From: Nageia nagi
Lineage: Eukaryota > Pinophyta
Assembly: GCA_050084985.1 (NCBI GenBank)
Contig: JBITNC010000002.1
Coordinates: 37,448,001-37,512,000 of the forward strand
Direction: 5' to 3'
DNA length: 64,000 nucleotides
The translations under genes and the position numbers were made by a program. Shown piece after piece: positions 11,343-22,740 of this stretch (the first letter of the stretch is position 1; every line of letters begins with the position of its first letter). The notes beneath the pieces are model-generated. The model ran no database searches. It was given only the letters and a program-made list of their open reading frames with translations, and was not told where the DNA came from.

Positions 11343-14300
11343 ATAGTTGAAACCTTTGTTCCCAAGCATATACTCGATGGTTCCAACTTTGGAATATGGG
11401 AACCTCGTATGAAAGCTGAGTTACAAGCAAGGAAGCTGTGGCAGATAGTTAGTGAAGACTTGGTTGCTCCTACCGATGAGAAGGCTCTTGAAGTATACAA
11501 CTCAAAGAATGAGTTAGCAACTTCAATGATTTATCGTGTAGTTTCATATGATGTCCTTCTCATGATCTCTTCATCAACTTCAGCAAAGGAAGCTTGGGAT
11601 AGGCTAAAGAAAATTTACCTTGGGTCCAAATTTTCAAGGAGGTTTACCATTCTACAAAAGTTGTTGTAGTATCGACAAAGTGAAGATGAAAGTGCCTCTA
11701 TCTACTTGAACAAAATCATTGACCTCAGGACACAACTGGTTGGTTGTGGGTGCAACTGGATCAATGATGAGTTCATGGTCTTCATCATTCTTCAAAGCCT
11801 TACTACAAAGTTCAGCAACTTTGTCACGGTTATGGAAATAAGGCTTGATGATGAAGAAGATGTCATCTCACTTGATAACCTTTCTAGACTCCTTCTGAAG
11901 CATGAGGAAACTTTGAATAAGAAAATGTTGAACCTTTCTCCAAAGGACAATAGCATTGCTCTAGGAGCAACCAAAACTCCTTTCAAGAAAAAGTTCAAAC
12001 ATTATAAATTCAAAGACAACAAGTCCTCATATACCTTCAGGAAGTATGACAAAAAGGGCAACAACAATAATCATGGCAACTACAGGTAAAGGAATGACAA
12101 AGCTGGATCAAGCAATCCAACACCTCAGGAAAAGTTTGATGGAAATTGTAACTTTTGTGGCATCTTTGGGCACAAAGAGTATGATTGTCGCAAAAAGAAA
12201 TTTGCTCAAAAAGGCAAAGGAAATGCAAATGTGATAAATTTCAATAGTAGAAAGAAGAACAAGAATACTGCTACTGTTGCCTACTACTCAATGACTCAAA
12301 CTATTTCAAATGATTGGATTGTTGATTCAGGATGCACTAATCACATGTGTTATGAAAAGGATAAGTTTGAAAACTTTCATAAGTACAAAAAGGATGCAGT
12401 TGTGATAGGTGATAATACAGTCCTTGATGTTCACAGAATAGAGAGTGTGAAGATTCATGGAAAGACTCTTGATAATGTATTTTATGTGCCTAAACTAAGG
12501 ATGAATCTCATCTCCGTAATTCAGATTACAAGGAAAGTATGCTCATTTGAGTTTACCTCACACTCCTGGTGTGTTAAGAAAGGACTTTCCACCTTGATGA
12601 AAGGATCAGTAAAGGATGACCTTTATATTGTGGATCAAGTACCTTTAAGGATTTGTCTTGCTGCAAATGTTTGTTCAAAAGGTAATCTTTGGCATCAACG
12701 ATTAGGGCCCCTTAACCACAAGAGTATTCAAGATATGAAAACTCAAGCACTTGTGGAAGGTTTACCTAATATTTCACCCATAATTGGTCTCTGTGAAAGG
12801 TGCATTCTAGGAAAGATGAATAGGCAAAAGTTTGAAAAAGATAAGGCAACTCGGCCTACTCATCCTCTTCAGCTTGTGCATTCAGATTTTATGGGTCCAT
12901 TTCAGACTAAGTCTCTAGGGGGAGCTTCTTATGTTCTGACCTTCATTGATGACTTTAGTAGGATGACATTTGGTTCTCTACTTGAGCACAAGGATCAAAC
13001 TTTTGACAGGTTTAAAGAATTCAAGGCACTTGTTGAAAATCAAACTGATTTTAAGATCAAGATGCTGAGATCTGATAATGGGGGTGAATATAATAGCAAT
13101 GAGTTTAACGACTATTATGTTAAACATGGGATCAAATGATAATTCACAATCCCTTACACCCCTCAGCAAAATGGAGTTGCTGAAAGGAAGAATCGCACCA
13201 TTATGGAAATGGCAAGATGCATGTTGGGTAACCTTCCTAGTTTCTTATGGAGAGAAGCTGTTCACACTGCTATTCACACCCTAAATAGGTGTCCTACTAA
13301 GGTAATTGAAGGTAAAACTCCATATGAAGCATGGACAGGAAAGAAACCTAACCTCTCACACTTCAGGGTCTTCGGTTGTGATGCATTTGCCTTCATTACC
13401 TCAGAGAAAAGAAAGAAGCTAGATAAATGATTAGAAAAATGCATCTTTATGGGGTATGATAATCAGCATAGAGGTTACTTGGAAAGCTTTTCAACTTGAT
13501 GTCAAAAGTGCATTTCTCAATGGTGACTTGGATGTTGAAATCTACATGAATCAACCAGAAGGATTTATTCTAGAAGGAAAAGAGTCTCTTGTGTGTAAGC
13601 TAAAGAATTCTTTGTATGGACTTAAGCAAGCACCTAGAGCATGGTACAAGAAAATTTTAGGATTCTTTGCAGATATTGGTTTTTCCAAATGCTTCTCAAA
13701 TTCAAATCTCTATGTACTCAATCAAGGAAAAGATGTGGTCATAATTCTCCTTTATGTGGATGATCTTCTCATAACTGGCAATAATATTGAAATCATCTAA
13801 GAGTGCATCTCCAAACTAAAGGTAACATTTGAAATGACTAATCTAGGTCTATTGCATTACTATCTTGGGATGCAAGTATACCAACACAAGGATTGTACTT
13901 ATCTTAGTCAATCTAAGTATATATTAGACATCTTACAAAAGTTTGGCATGGAGGAGTGTAAATATGCTGCAATACCTGTTTCTCCTAGAATAGTTGTATC
14001 ACTGAGCTTAGATTCTCAGTTGGCTGATGCTACAACTTATAGTTAATTGATTGGTAGTCTTCTATATCTGACTATCTCTCGACCTGATATTGCCTTTGTA
14101 GTGAATCTGATGGCACGATTCATGCAAAAACCATATGTTGAACACCTCAATGTTGTTAAGCAAATCTTGAGGTATGTGGCAGGGACAAAGGATCTTGCTC
14201 TTAAGTATTCCAAAGTGCCCTCAATTATTCTCTCAAGGTTCTCAGATTTTGATTATGGGGGAGATAGAGATGATAGAAAATAAACCTCTACATATGTGTT

Positions 14301-14718
14301 TAGCATTGGTTCAGGTGCTATCTCTTGGGCTTCCAAGAAGCAACCTACTGTGACTCTTTCTACCACTGAAGCTGAATGTCAAGCCATGTCTATTGCTACC
14401 CAAGATGCTATTTGGCTGAGGCATCTTTTGAACGAAATTGGGTATAAGCAAAATGGTCTGTCTCTTATTTCTTCAGATAATCAATTGGCTATCTCTTTGG
14501 CTAAGAATCCTGTGTTCCATCAGAGAACCAAACATGTCTACATCCAAGCACATTTTATCAGGGAGAAGGTTCTAGCTGACATCATACACTTACAGTATTG
14601 TCCATCTACTGAAAACTCTGCTAATTTGTTCACTAAGCCCCTTCCTAAAGCTCAGTTCTACAAGCTTAGGGATTCTCTCAGGTTGGTGAAGTTGCCCTCA
14701 AGGGGGAGTGAAGTTTAA
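11343..14718 (+). pseudogene. Copia gag-pol polyprotein, non-functional (element B)
   Basis: The single long gag-pol frame begins at 11343, where the ATG used by element C is ATA. Domains in order: gag capsid-like region; CCHC knuckle at 12147-12188 (CNFCGIFGHKEYDC); protease site DSGCTNHM near 12327; integrase with HSDFMGPF, DNGG and ERKN; reverse transcriptase with FQLDVKSAFLNGDL and YVDD (13752-13763); RNase H; end at 14718 (PSRGSEV). In-frame stops lie at 11667, 12087, 13137, 13428, 13798, 14044 and 14281, mostly explained by C-to-T changes of CAG, CAA or CGA codons. Relative to element C about 550 bp between integrase and reverse transcriptase are missing near 13475, which also changes frame. 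Any movement would have needed proteins supplied by another copy. Confidence 0.95.
14700..14708 (+). other. Internal polypurine-tract copy at the end of pol (element B)
   Basis: AAGGGGGAG followed by TG, identical to the true polypurine tract at 15534-15542. It sits inside the last codons of RNase H (PSRGSEV) and is also present in element C. It may be the ancestral priming site. Confidence 0.6.
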
Positions 14719-14775
14719 ACTTTTGTTAGTGATGACAACTTTACCTCTAAGAGGCCTTTTTGATTGTACATTCTA

Positions 14776-15055
14776 GACCTCTATGGTAAGTTTGCTCTGC
14801 GTGACAAACTTGTTGTACAATTATTGTTATAGAGTGTTGATTATTTTATACCTCAGTGGTAAGTTTTCTCTGCGTGACAAACTTGTTGTAGATTTTACAC
14901 CTCCGTGGTAAGTTTGCTCTACGTGAGAAACTTGTACAAATTTTGAGCATAAAAATTAATATACCTCCATGGTAAGTTTGCTCTGCATGAGGAACTTGTT
15001 GTACATTCTAGACCTTTGTGGTGAGTTTGCTCTACGTGAGAAACTCATTGTACAA
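14776..15055 (+). repeat. Stem-loop tandem array, five units (element B)
   Basis: Five diverged copies of a unit reading ACCTCCGTGGT, then a stem AAGTTTG, loop CTCTGCGTGA, stem CAAACTT, then GTTGTACA. In the last unit the outer pair A-T is replaced by G-C on both sides (GAGTTT and AAACTC). The loop is nearly invariant. A smaller potential stem, TACC with GGTA, precedes the main one. The array lies between the pol stop codon and the polypurine tract and has no consistent reading frame. Element C has nine units. Confidence 0.85.
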
Positions 15056-15533
15056 TTTTTATGCTCTATTTAAAATCAACACATGTCTATATACAACAGG
15101 TGACTATGAGTGATGGCTTGGCATCTCTGTGATGGCTTATAGTGCACCATTGATTAGTTATTTATAAGATGGCATTATTTGATTCTCTTATTTGAATATA
15201 TGATGCATCTAACTGATTTTGTTCATGAGTTGCTTGTAGCATGCAGGATCTTCTTCAAAAATGCAGGTTACTCACCTTGTGAAAGCAAGCTCATGGAGAC
15301 TCACATGTCAGCTTAAAGTTGATCGACTACTATGTACAGTGAAACCAGTTGTGGTTAATGATTGTATTGTAAACCATTTTTTGTCAAATGGTAATGTAGT
15401 GAGTCTCATACTAGTTCTCAAAAAGATTCTCAAATATGTAAATGTTCTCATCTCCACTTGTATCTCTATGGAGGAGAACTCTCTCTTACTCTCTCTCTCT
15501 TCTCTCTTCTACGCTCTATCCCAATATTGCATT
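15056..15533 (+). other. 3' untranslated region of element B between array and polypurine tract
   Basis: About 480 bp without coding signal, colinear with C 43849-44324. It contains a CTCTCT-rich stretch at 15478-15510 shortly before the polypurine tract. The open frame at 15261-15548 is not conserved as protein. Confidence 0.6.
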
Positions 15534-15542
15534 AAGGGGGAG
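15534..15542 (+). promoter_or_regulatory. Polypurine tract, element B
   Basis: AAGGGGGAG lies immediately before the TG of the 3' LTR, where plus-strand DNA synthesis is primed. Confidence 0.93.
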
Positions 15543-16025
15543 TGTTAGAATTTGTAATGAAATATTGTGAATATCTAAACTCCTTGTAAATTCAATTAAT
15601 CACTTAAGGGTATGTAGATACCTTAAGAGATTAATTGAATTCTTTAATATGTAGACTTTGACTTTACCAAAGTGGTTAGTTGGTAGGTTGAAGTTAGGTG
15701 ATACATTTAATGTAACCCTAACCTTACCCTTGGGTTAAAGGAAGGTTAGGGAGGTACTCTCAAGCTATAAATAGAGGGCCTCTCCTCTTGTAACATAACT
15801 AAGTTCTTGGAGTAAGATTACTCTACTAGTTGTGTAGGAGAGGAAGAGTATAGTTGTAAGAGGGGCATACTTGAGAATTGAGATACTAGTTGTGGATGTA
15901 CTCCCAAGGAGGGAGGAACCACATTACACTTGTGTTATCTTGAGTGATTGTGTTATCTTGTGTATGATTGAGTTTCCTAATTTTAGGTCCTTAAGGATTT
16001 GTTTAGATCTAGTTCAAATCCTTCA
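15543..16025 (+). repeat. 3' LTR of element B (483 bp)
   Basis: Same length as the 5' LTR and five transitions different from it. It ends CCTTCA and is followed by the target duplication AACTT. The TATA box is at 15766-15773. Confidence 0.97.
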
Positions 16026-16058
16026 AACTTCATGACAAGTTTGCTCCTTTTTAACAAT

Positions 16059-16201
16059 ATAAGTTTTATTTAAACAAAATGCTTATTTACACTATGCCCT
16101 TATTTCAATGGATCAAGATATAAGTCCCCTATATAGTTAGACTTTTTTTTGTTTTCTTTTGTACATAGTGTAAATAAGAATTTTGTTTAAATAAAACTTA
16201 T
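16059..16201 (+). repeat. 38-bp inverted repeat with 67-bp spacer
   Basis: The arms 16059-16096 and 16164-16201 are reverse complements with a single mismatch (ATAAGTTTTATTTAAAC... and its complement). A transcript would fold into a 38-bp hairpin. It lies at the fading end of the gypsy integrase relic. No flanking duplication is seen, so it may be a small foldback or MITE-like element, or part of the gypsy 3' region. Confidence 0.8.
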
Positions 16202-16239
16202 GTTTACATAGAAAATTCACACATATATTAATGCATTGA

Positions 16240-18670
16240 ATAGATGGCATTCAAGAGGAGTAAGAGTGTTCATTTGGTAAACAAAAAAAGAGGAATATTA
16301 CAAGCACCATGGTTTTAAAAACCTAGATACCTAGGAGATCAAGCCATCGCTAAACTATCACAATACACAGCCTTTGAAATTAGAAATTTCCTTCATTTAC
16401 CTATTAACATGCAAAAAGTATTAGCTTTGAAAACCTATCTTGATAGATTTTTTAGTTGGGAAATATATATCAAAGAATATAATCTTGACATCTACGTAGA
16501 CATGGGAATGTACTTTTTGGGTTACTGGCATTATCGTACACAAGTTGATAAGATCAATTGGTTATGTTTGCAATGGCCCACATCAACCCAGTGACTTATA
16601 CTTAATTGTACTTTCAATAATTGGATATGAAATGTAGTGTATCATACTTTGTAAAATTTAAGCCCACTTTTTGAATTGACAAACCAAATTACAAGAGATT
16701 TACATCACCAAAAGATGATTTATGATTTTCCTTTTATGTTTGTGCAAAAACCTAAACAAACCAATAAGCTCAAACAAACTATCAACCAATGATTCACTCA
16801 TATAAAGATAAGATTTTCTTATCCTATTCCATGTCAAAATCAAGTAAATGCCTCAGTTTCAAAAGGGTTATCATCATCCAAGAATACACAATTTCAATTT
16901 GATTGCTCAAACATGGACTTTGTCAATAGGTATAAGGGGGATAGATACATGAAATTAATATGAAAATATTTTGATCCCCTCATAGCTCGTTTCTTGTCAT
17001 TACCTAAAGAAATAGAAGAAATAATAGCCATGGCTTACTTTGAAACTTGAAAAATTAGATCATGGGCCTTAAAGATTGACAAACTAAAAGTAATTATTGA
17101 AATTGAAGAAAAACAAATGTGGATGGAACTAGAATCAAAGATGAGTTTAGTTCATCTATTCCTCTTACTTTGGCCCTATGACAAATCGAAAATCTTACCA
17201 AATTATGTGGATCATACCAAAATAAAATACATGGGTCGATCCATTTCCTTTACTGATGTCATCAATGAGCTTGTAATAGAATATAATAATCTCATGATCA
17301 TAAATGATGGAATCATATATGACTTTAGCTCACTCTTTAGTAAAACCTGTTGTGCAAATGACCTTATCAATGTAAAACCATGATTTGAGAAAACCTCACA
17401 ATGGCTAAACTTGAGGAGGAAAATCAAGAAGGTAATTTCCCCTTAACAAATGGAAAGTAGCTATGTCACATTTACTATAACAAATGCAATGCCACTTTCC
17501 TTGTTATTGTCATCCATCTCATTACATACCTCATATGATCTTATTGAGAAACATGTCAAAATGTATGGCAAAGCTATAAATTCACCAACTAAGCCTAAAT
17601 GTATCATTAGAAAATTCAAATCAAAACCAAGAATACCTTACAAACCTACAACATCAACATTGATTATTTATTTTATCAAACATCAACCATCTATTCTTGG
17701 ACAAGGACCTATTCATATTCAATTACAACCTCCTTATTGTTATGTTTTGAGTTGAAAAGGTTGGGTTATTCATAAAAGACATCTCCTATAAGCCCTATTC
17801 ATAAGATTATCTATCAAAATGCATTATAAAATATCAAAAAGTAATAAAAATCATAAAAATTAAATATTCTTCAAAAAGGTCCAAAATATTATAAATATAT
17901 ACCAAAAATACACTTTATTTTCTGTGTGTTGTTTCGAGTCTTTGTGTGAATTATGAAATTTATGTATTTTATTACAGGTGATCATGTGTATATCAAAAAC
18001 ACAATCAAATAGTATGAGTCACCCATATTGTATCTCTAGACCAACAAATCAAAGGGTGTTTTATTCATATCATATTCCACCTATTCCATGGGAATCATCA
18101 TCACTCCATATCTCACAATCCCCATGTACATTTCTAAGCCACAATGAAGAAAATAATGATATTACATCAAAAATTAATCAAACTTGCTTTGTTGATTTGC
18201 CTAAAAATTTGCAATATAAAATCATATCCATGATGGCCTTGACTACCTTATTAAATTGATCTAACCATGCATATCATTATATCAAATAACATATGTTGGT
18301 AGCATTTTATCTTGAACATATTCCATGTTGGGGAACTTATGTAATATATGACATATATGGTGAAGATGTCCTTCAAAATCTCATTTATATGTTGTACAAA
18401 CCTAGTTTCATATGGAGAATAATGCTTAATACTTCTATTAACCCTCTTGTGGGAAGAATCATCAAACTTTATGGACCTTCATCACTACACCCTAATGAAC
18501 ATTATGATGAAATCACTATCACCCACTATCTATCTGCCAATATTTTGCATTAGAATTTTATGCTTTCTATGTCTATTGTTCATCATCTTACACAATGGGA
18601 AATCAAATATGTTGTTCATACCCAGTGTCATTTCCATCCCATTACTCATTATCAGTTAATGAAAACCCTT
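16240..18670 (+). pseudogene. Unidentified decayed coding region
   Basis: Open stretches on the + strand can be followed with few stops: 16248-16594 (MAFKRSKSVHLVNKKRG..., then MQKVLALKTYLDRFF), about 16970-17383 (LPKEIEEIIAMAYFET...MWMELESKMSLVHLF), 17450-17755, 17978-18259 and 18293-18659. The residue composition is protein-like rather than random, and the pieces lie in the same direction, which suggests one or two old transposon ORFs. I do not recognise the family. No start, promoter or termini could be placed. Confidence 0.35.
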
Positions 18671-20439
18671 CACTGATTTAGAATTTTATAAATATTAAAA
18701 AAAATAGTAAACATTTACAAAATCCATAATATATATACTCAAGAAAATATTTATTATCAAAGAGTCTTGGCTAATAGGTGCACAACCCTATATGTTTGTT
18801 CCCACCCTATCATTTCATGTACTATGTTTTCAACATATATTTGTTAACCTTGAGTGCCATAATTCCTAGGTATTAACTATGATGGTCATGGTGACTTATC
18901 ATGTTATATGTATACATAATAAATCATGCATCCATTTCATATGTTATTCATATATATTTGTATTTATGAGAAAAGGAATAAATAGTTAATGATACATTCA
19001 TGCTTCATTTTATTAAAAAATCATATATTGAGTTTCACAAACTTTGAATGATAAACAAACATAACCATGATACATCTATAGAATATTATGAACTCATACA
19101 CCTTTGTCACATTTAAATCTTGAAACGAATAAAAATTATATGTTCCTTGAGCATAATTTCGAGTGTTTATTCTCCCATTATTTTGCTTCATCTCGAATCC
19201 AAGAGCTAGGAATAAAAAAAAAGAAATAAGGAAAGAAAATAGGACAAAATATTATAGCAAAAAAAAAGAGGCTATAGAATTCTTGGGTGATTACAATATT
19301 CTCTATTGGGGATACGGATGCTTGAGTAGTAATAGAGCAAGGTTGTAATGGGATCTAGGGGTTAATCTTCATCGGGGCTATGGACACCTTTTGCAATGAG
19401 GCATACCTTACGAAGTGGTGACATGTCCAATCATCATGATGAACCAATGTATGCAAATAAGGAGAATCAACTTACATATTTTATGCTCCTAAAACATTTG
19501 GTTTGTGAATGTCTAGAGAAGTAAATGAACATCATTATACACACACTTAGTAAATGAAATAAAGAATATTGTAAATTTGTTTTATATCACTCTTAGCAAA
19601 TGAAATAAAGGCAAAAGATTGATTGATAGGATCAATTATTGAGTGTTTTATTAGTTATATTTCTTTATCAATATTATCCATATATTCCACATCATTTACA
19701 TATTTATTATTAAAAAAATTGATAAGTTACTATGTCATCCTAGTTGCTACTCAAGTTGTTATGTCATTTGCATTCATCTTAGGTTGAAGTTTCATTAGGA
19801 AAATACATTCAAAAACATCATATATTTATTTATCCATATTTTTCATATATATAAAATACATTGTTATATTTACACACATCCATATGAGCTTTAGGGGTGT
19901 CACATCCATATCATCCATAGTATTACATGTGTATGTTTTTACCAGTATATTATGTTTAATCCATGTGTAAAACTAGCCAAGAATAGAAAATGATGCATCT
20001 AATTCCATACTCCTATAATCAAAATATGTCCCATAGATAATACAAAAATATTATAAAACATTTCAAATTTCTCATTTTGATAACATTAATATTAGGATAA
20101 CCATCAAAATATTTTATGACCATATTAGTACATCTCATCATAACATAATAGTAACACATCATACATCAAGATAAATAAAACATTACATTCAAAAAACCTA
20201 TCGCATACATCTAAGATATATATATTCATCAATCAAAAGCACATACCAAAATAAAACATATATCTACAACATCACACCAACAAAACCATCAATACACATA
20301 TATGCATGATATAAAAATTTCATCGTATATCATCCATAATATATATATATATATAGGTATCATCACTGTTGCTACAATAATAGATCATACTCCCCATGAT
20401 CTTAAAAAATAGTGAAACTATCTAAATAAACCATCAAAG
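18671..20439. other. AT-rich intergenic sequence
   Basis: No coding signal or recognisable element. It contains ATAT-type microsatellite sequence around 20338-20355. Confidence 0.5.
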
Positions 20440-22740
20440 TCTAACCAATATAAATAACATAACATAAATAAGGTATCATATGGACTACCTTGACCATTAG
20501 CATATCTGCCAGTCCCACCTATGCTATGTCCCAAAGGTGTAGTCCCCATTGAACCTATAGGACAAACATCTCAAGCTACCTTGCACAACTCTAAATATCT
20601 CACAACACACTATGAGAAAACATCAACTATCACACTCCTACTCAGTGACACTGTTGGTCTAACCTATCGAACCTATGTGCTAGCCATCCCATGAGCATTA
20701 CAACTTGCTGGATATGCAAAGATATCTACTGGGATGTAGCTCAATGGAGAAATAGGATATAGTACACTTGGAGTAAATGGAGGAACACCTATCATCCAGG
20801 TCTAAATAATGTTATTGTAGTAATATCGCTACTGAAAAATCCCTTAGATAAATGTTGATGACAAACTCTTTTTCAAGCTAACATCTCAAGATACCCTGCA
20901 TAACTCTAAAGATCTCACAACATGATATGAGGAAACATCAATTGTCACACTCCTACTCAATGACACTGCTGGTCTAGCCTATCGAACCTATGTGTTAGCC
21001 ATTCCATGAGCATTACTACCTACTAGATATGCAAATATATCTACTGGGATGTAGCTCAATGAAGGAATAGGATATTGTACACTTGGAGTAAATGGAGGAA
21101 CACCTATCATCCAAGTCTAAACAATGGCATTGTAGTAATCCTACTGCTGAAATATCCCTTAGATAAATGTTGATGATAAACTCTTTTTCCCCACTGAGGT
21201 GCTCGCCCCTCCAATCTATTGTCCCTAAAAAATTTGAAGTGAGGAATGGAACTCATCCCTCTCCCACCTATATTTGTCTTTCTCAACCCAATAGTGATAC
21301 ATACAAGCATTAGCCTATGATAGCTAAAATCACAACTCATATATATCACCTAACAAGGCATCAACACTAGGAAACTATGATGGAGGATCTCAATATCCTC
21401 CTACTACTATCTCTACCCTCCTCCTCCTCCTTAGCCTGCATTACTATCTTCTTAGGTATCTTGATAGCCTCCTCCTTGATCATTGGCTCCTTAACCTCCT
21501 CTCCAACCTTGATAGTCACCCTAGGCTTAGCTACTCGTTAGCATACTTAGCATCTTGGTGCATCACTATCCTCAGCCTCTAACTCCACCTACCACTACGT
21601 GTCAAAAGCCTCAGTCACACCCATGTCATCAACATATGTGTCCTCTACCAGAGGCTCCTCCTATGTAAGATTTGACTGTACATAAATTAGGGGTTGAATC
21701 CCCTCAACTACCAGCTCACCCTCTATCAAAAAATGTAGAGGTGCTGGTGGAACATCCTATACCAAACCAAATTGACAGTCCACATGCTCAAAATAAAAGT
21801 ACTCCAAGAACTCATTTCATTGATCATTAAGAACTCAAGCCTACCTAATGCCTATCAACTATGCTACAAGCTCATCCCATACTAGATATCCATAGTAGGG
21901 TTAAAACCTCACCTAATCTACAATGAGGTGATCAATCATCCTTTGATAGTAGGTGACATCTTATTGAACTCCATCTAAGGGACAAGTGTAAAATTCCTCT
22001 CACCAACACATGATGCTAGCAAGATAAGTTGTGTGGGCATCAAAACTAGGTGCTAAAAACCCCAAAGGATGATCTACATGAATATGCTCGTAGGCCCACA
22101 CCTGAAGAGTAATGGTAATTGATAAAGAGGCCCTATGGCCTAAAGAATAGAAGAATAAATCCATGTAGATATGTGCTAACAATGTAGGGTCCTAAGCATA
22201 TATAATCCCCTACTGAAGCATATCAACCACCACATGCACTAAATACCAAGGAAACCTCCCACTACTAGTATCTGGGAGAGCATCACATTGGATAAGCCCA
22301 TCACATAAGAGGATTTAAGGAGACCTTGCAAATCATTCTTCCAATACCTAAAGTATGGAAGAACCCCAAAAAAAGTTTCACGCATAACTCCCTAGACTGC
22401 ATCTTCCCTATAGACTGTTGTAATATCAAGATGCAGTGAATCTCGATCTAATGCATGCTAAATTTGTTAACCTTAGATAGGAAAATGATATAAATGATGG
22501 ATTTCCTCCATCATGAAAGTCATCTCCCCCATGGGAAGATGAAAGGTACTAGTCGAAGGGTCCCATATCTCTAACAAGGCTACCAATAATGGATAATCCC
22601 AATGAATACAACCCATGTGGGGCATAGTTCCAAATCTAATTGTGTAAAGAAAAGTTTGATCCTTGGCAGTCAACAAAACATGACCATCCTCAAGTATATG
22701 AGGTTATATCCCTCGAGGCTTAAAAAACTCTAGTACCTAG
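20440..22740 (-). pseudogene. Plant mobile domain (PMD) protein relic
   Basis: Minus-strand translation gives WDPSTSTFHLPMGEM followed by TFMMEEIHHLYHFPI at about 22473-22560, the signature start of the plant mobile domain (an aminotransferase-like domain spread by transposons). Further on, HIYMDLFFYSLGHRA and LQVWAYEHIHV at about 22090-22180 match the later part of the same domain. Many stops and shifts follow. The C-terminal part includes an acidic, low-complexity stretch (about 21400-21600) and a 315-bp tandem duplication. It is a decayed transposon-associated gene rather than a working host gene. Confidence 0.75.
20566..21190 (-). repeat. 315-bp tandem duplication within the PMD relic
   Basis: Two direct copies (about 20566-20880 and 20881-21190) with scattered substitutions. 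Both contain CTGGGATGTAGCTCAATG and GTAAATGGAGGAACACC. The divergence shows the duplication is old. Confidence 0.85.

Larger units (their letters stand above)
7859..16025 (+). mobile_element. Complete Ty1/copia element B
   Basis: A complete LTR retrotransposon of 8167 bp: 5' LTR (7859-8341), primer-binding site, leader of about 3 kb, degenerate gag-pol, a stem-loop array, polypurine tract and 3' LTR (15543-16025). It is flanked by the 5-bp target duplication AACTT (7854-7858 and 16026-16030). The two 483-bp LTRs differ at five sites, all transitions, or about 1%. Its coding region has lost its ATG, holds several stops and a deletion of about 550 bp, so it is not autonomous. It is inserted in a Ty3/gypsy integrase relic. 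Confidence 0.97.
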
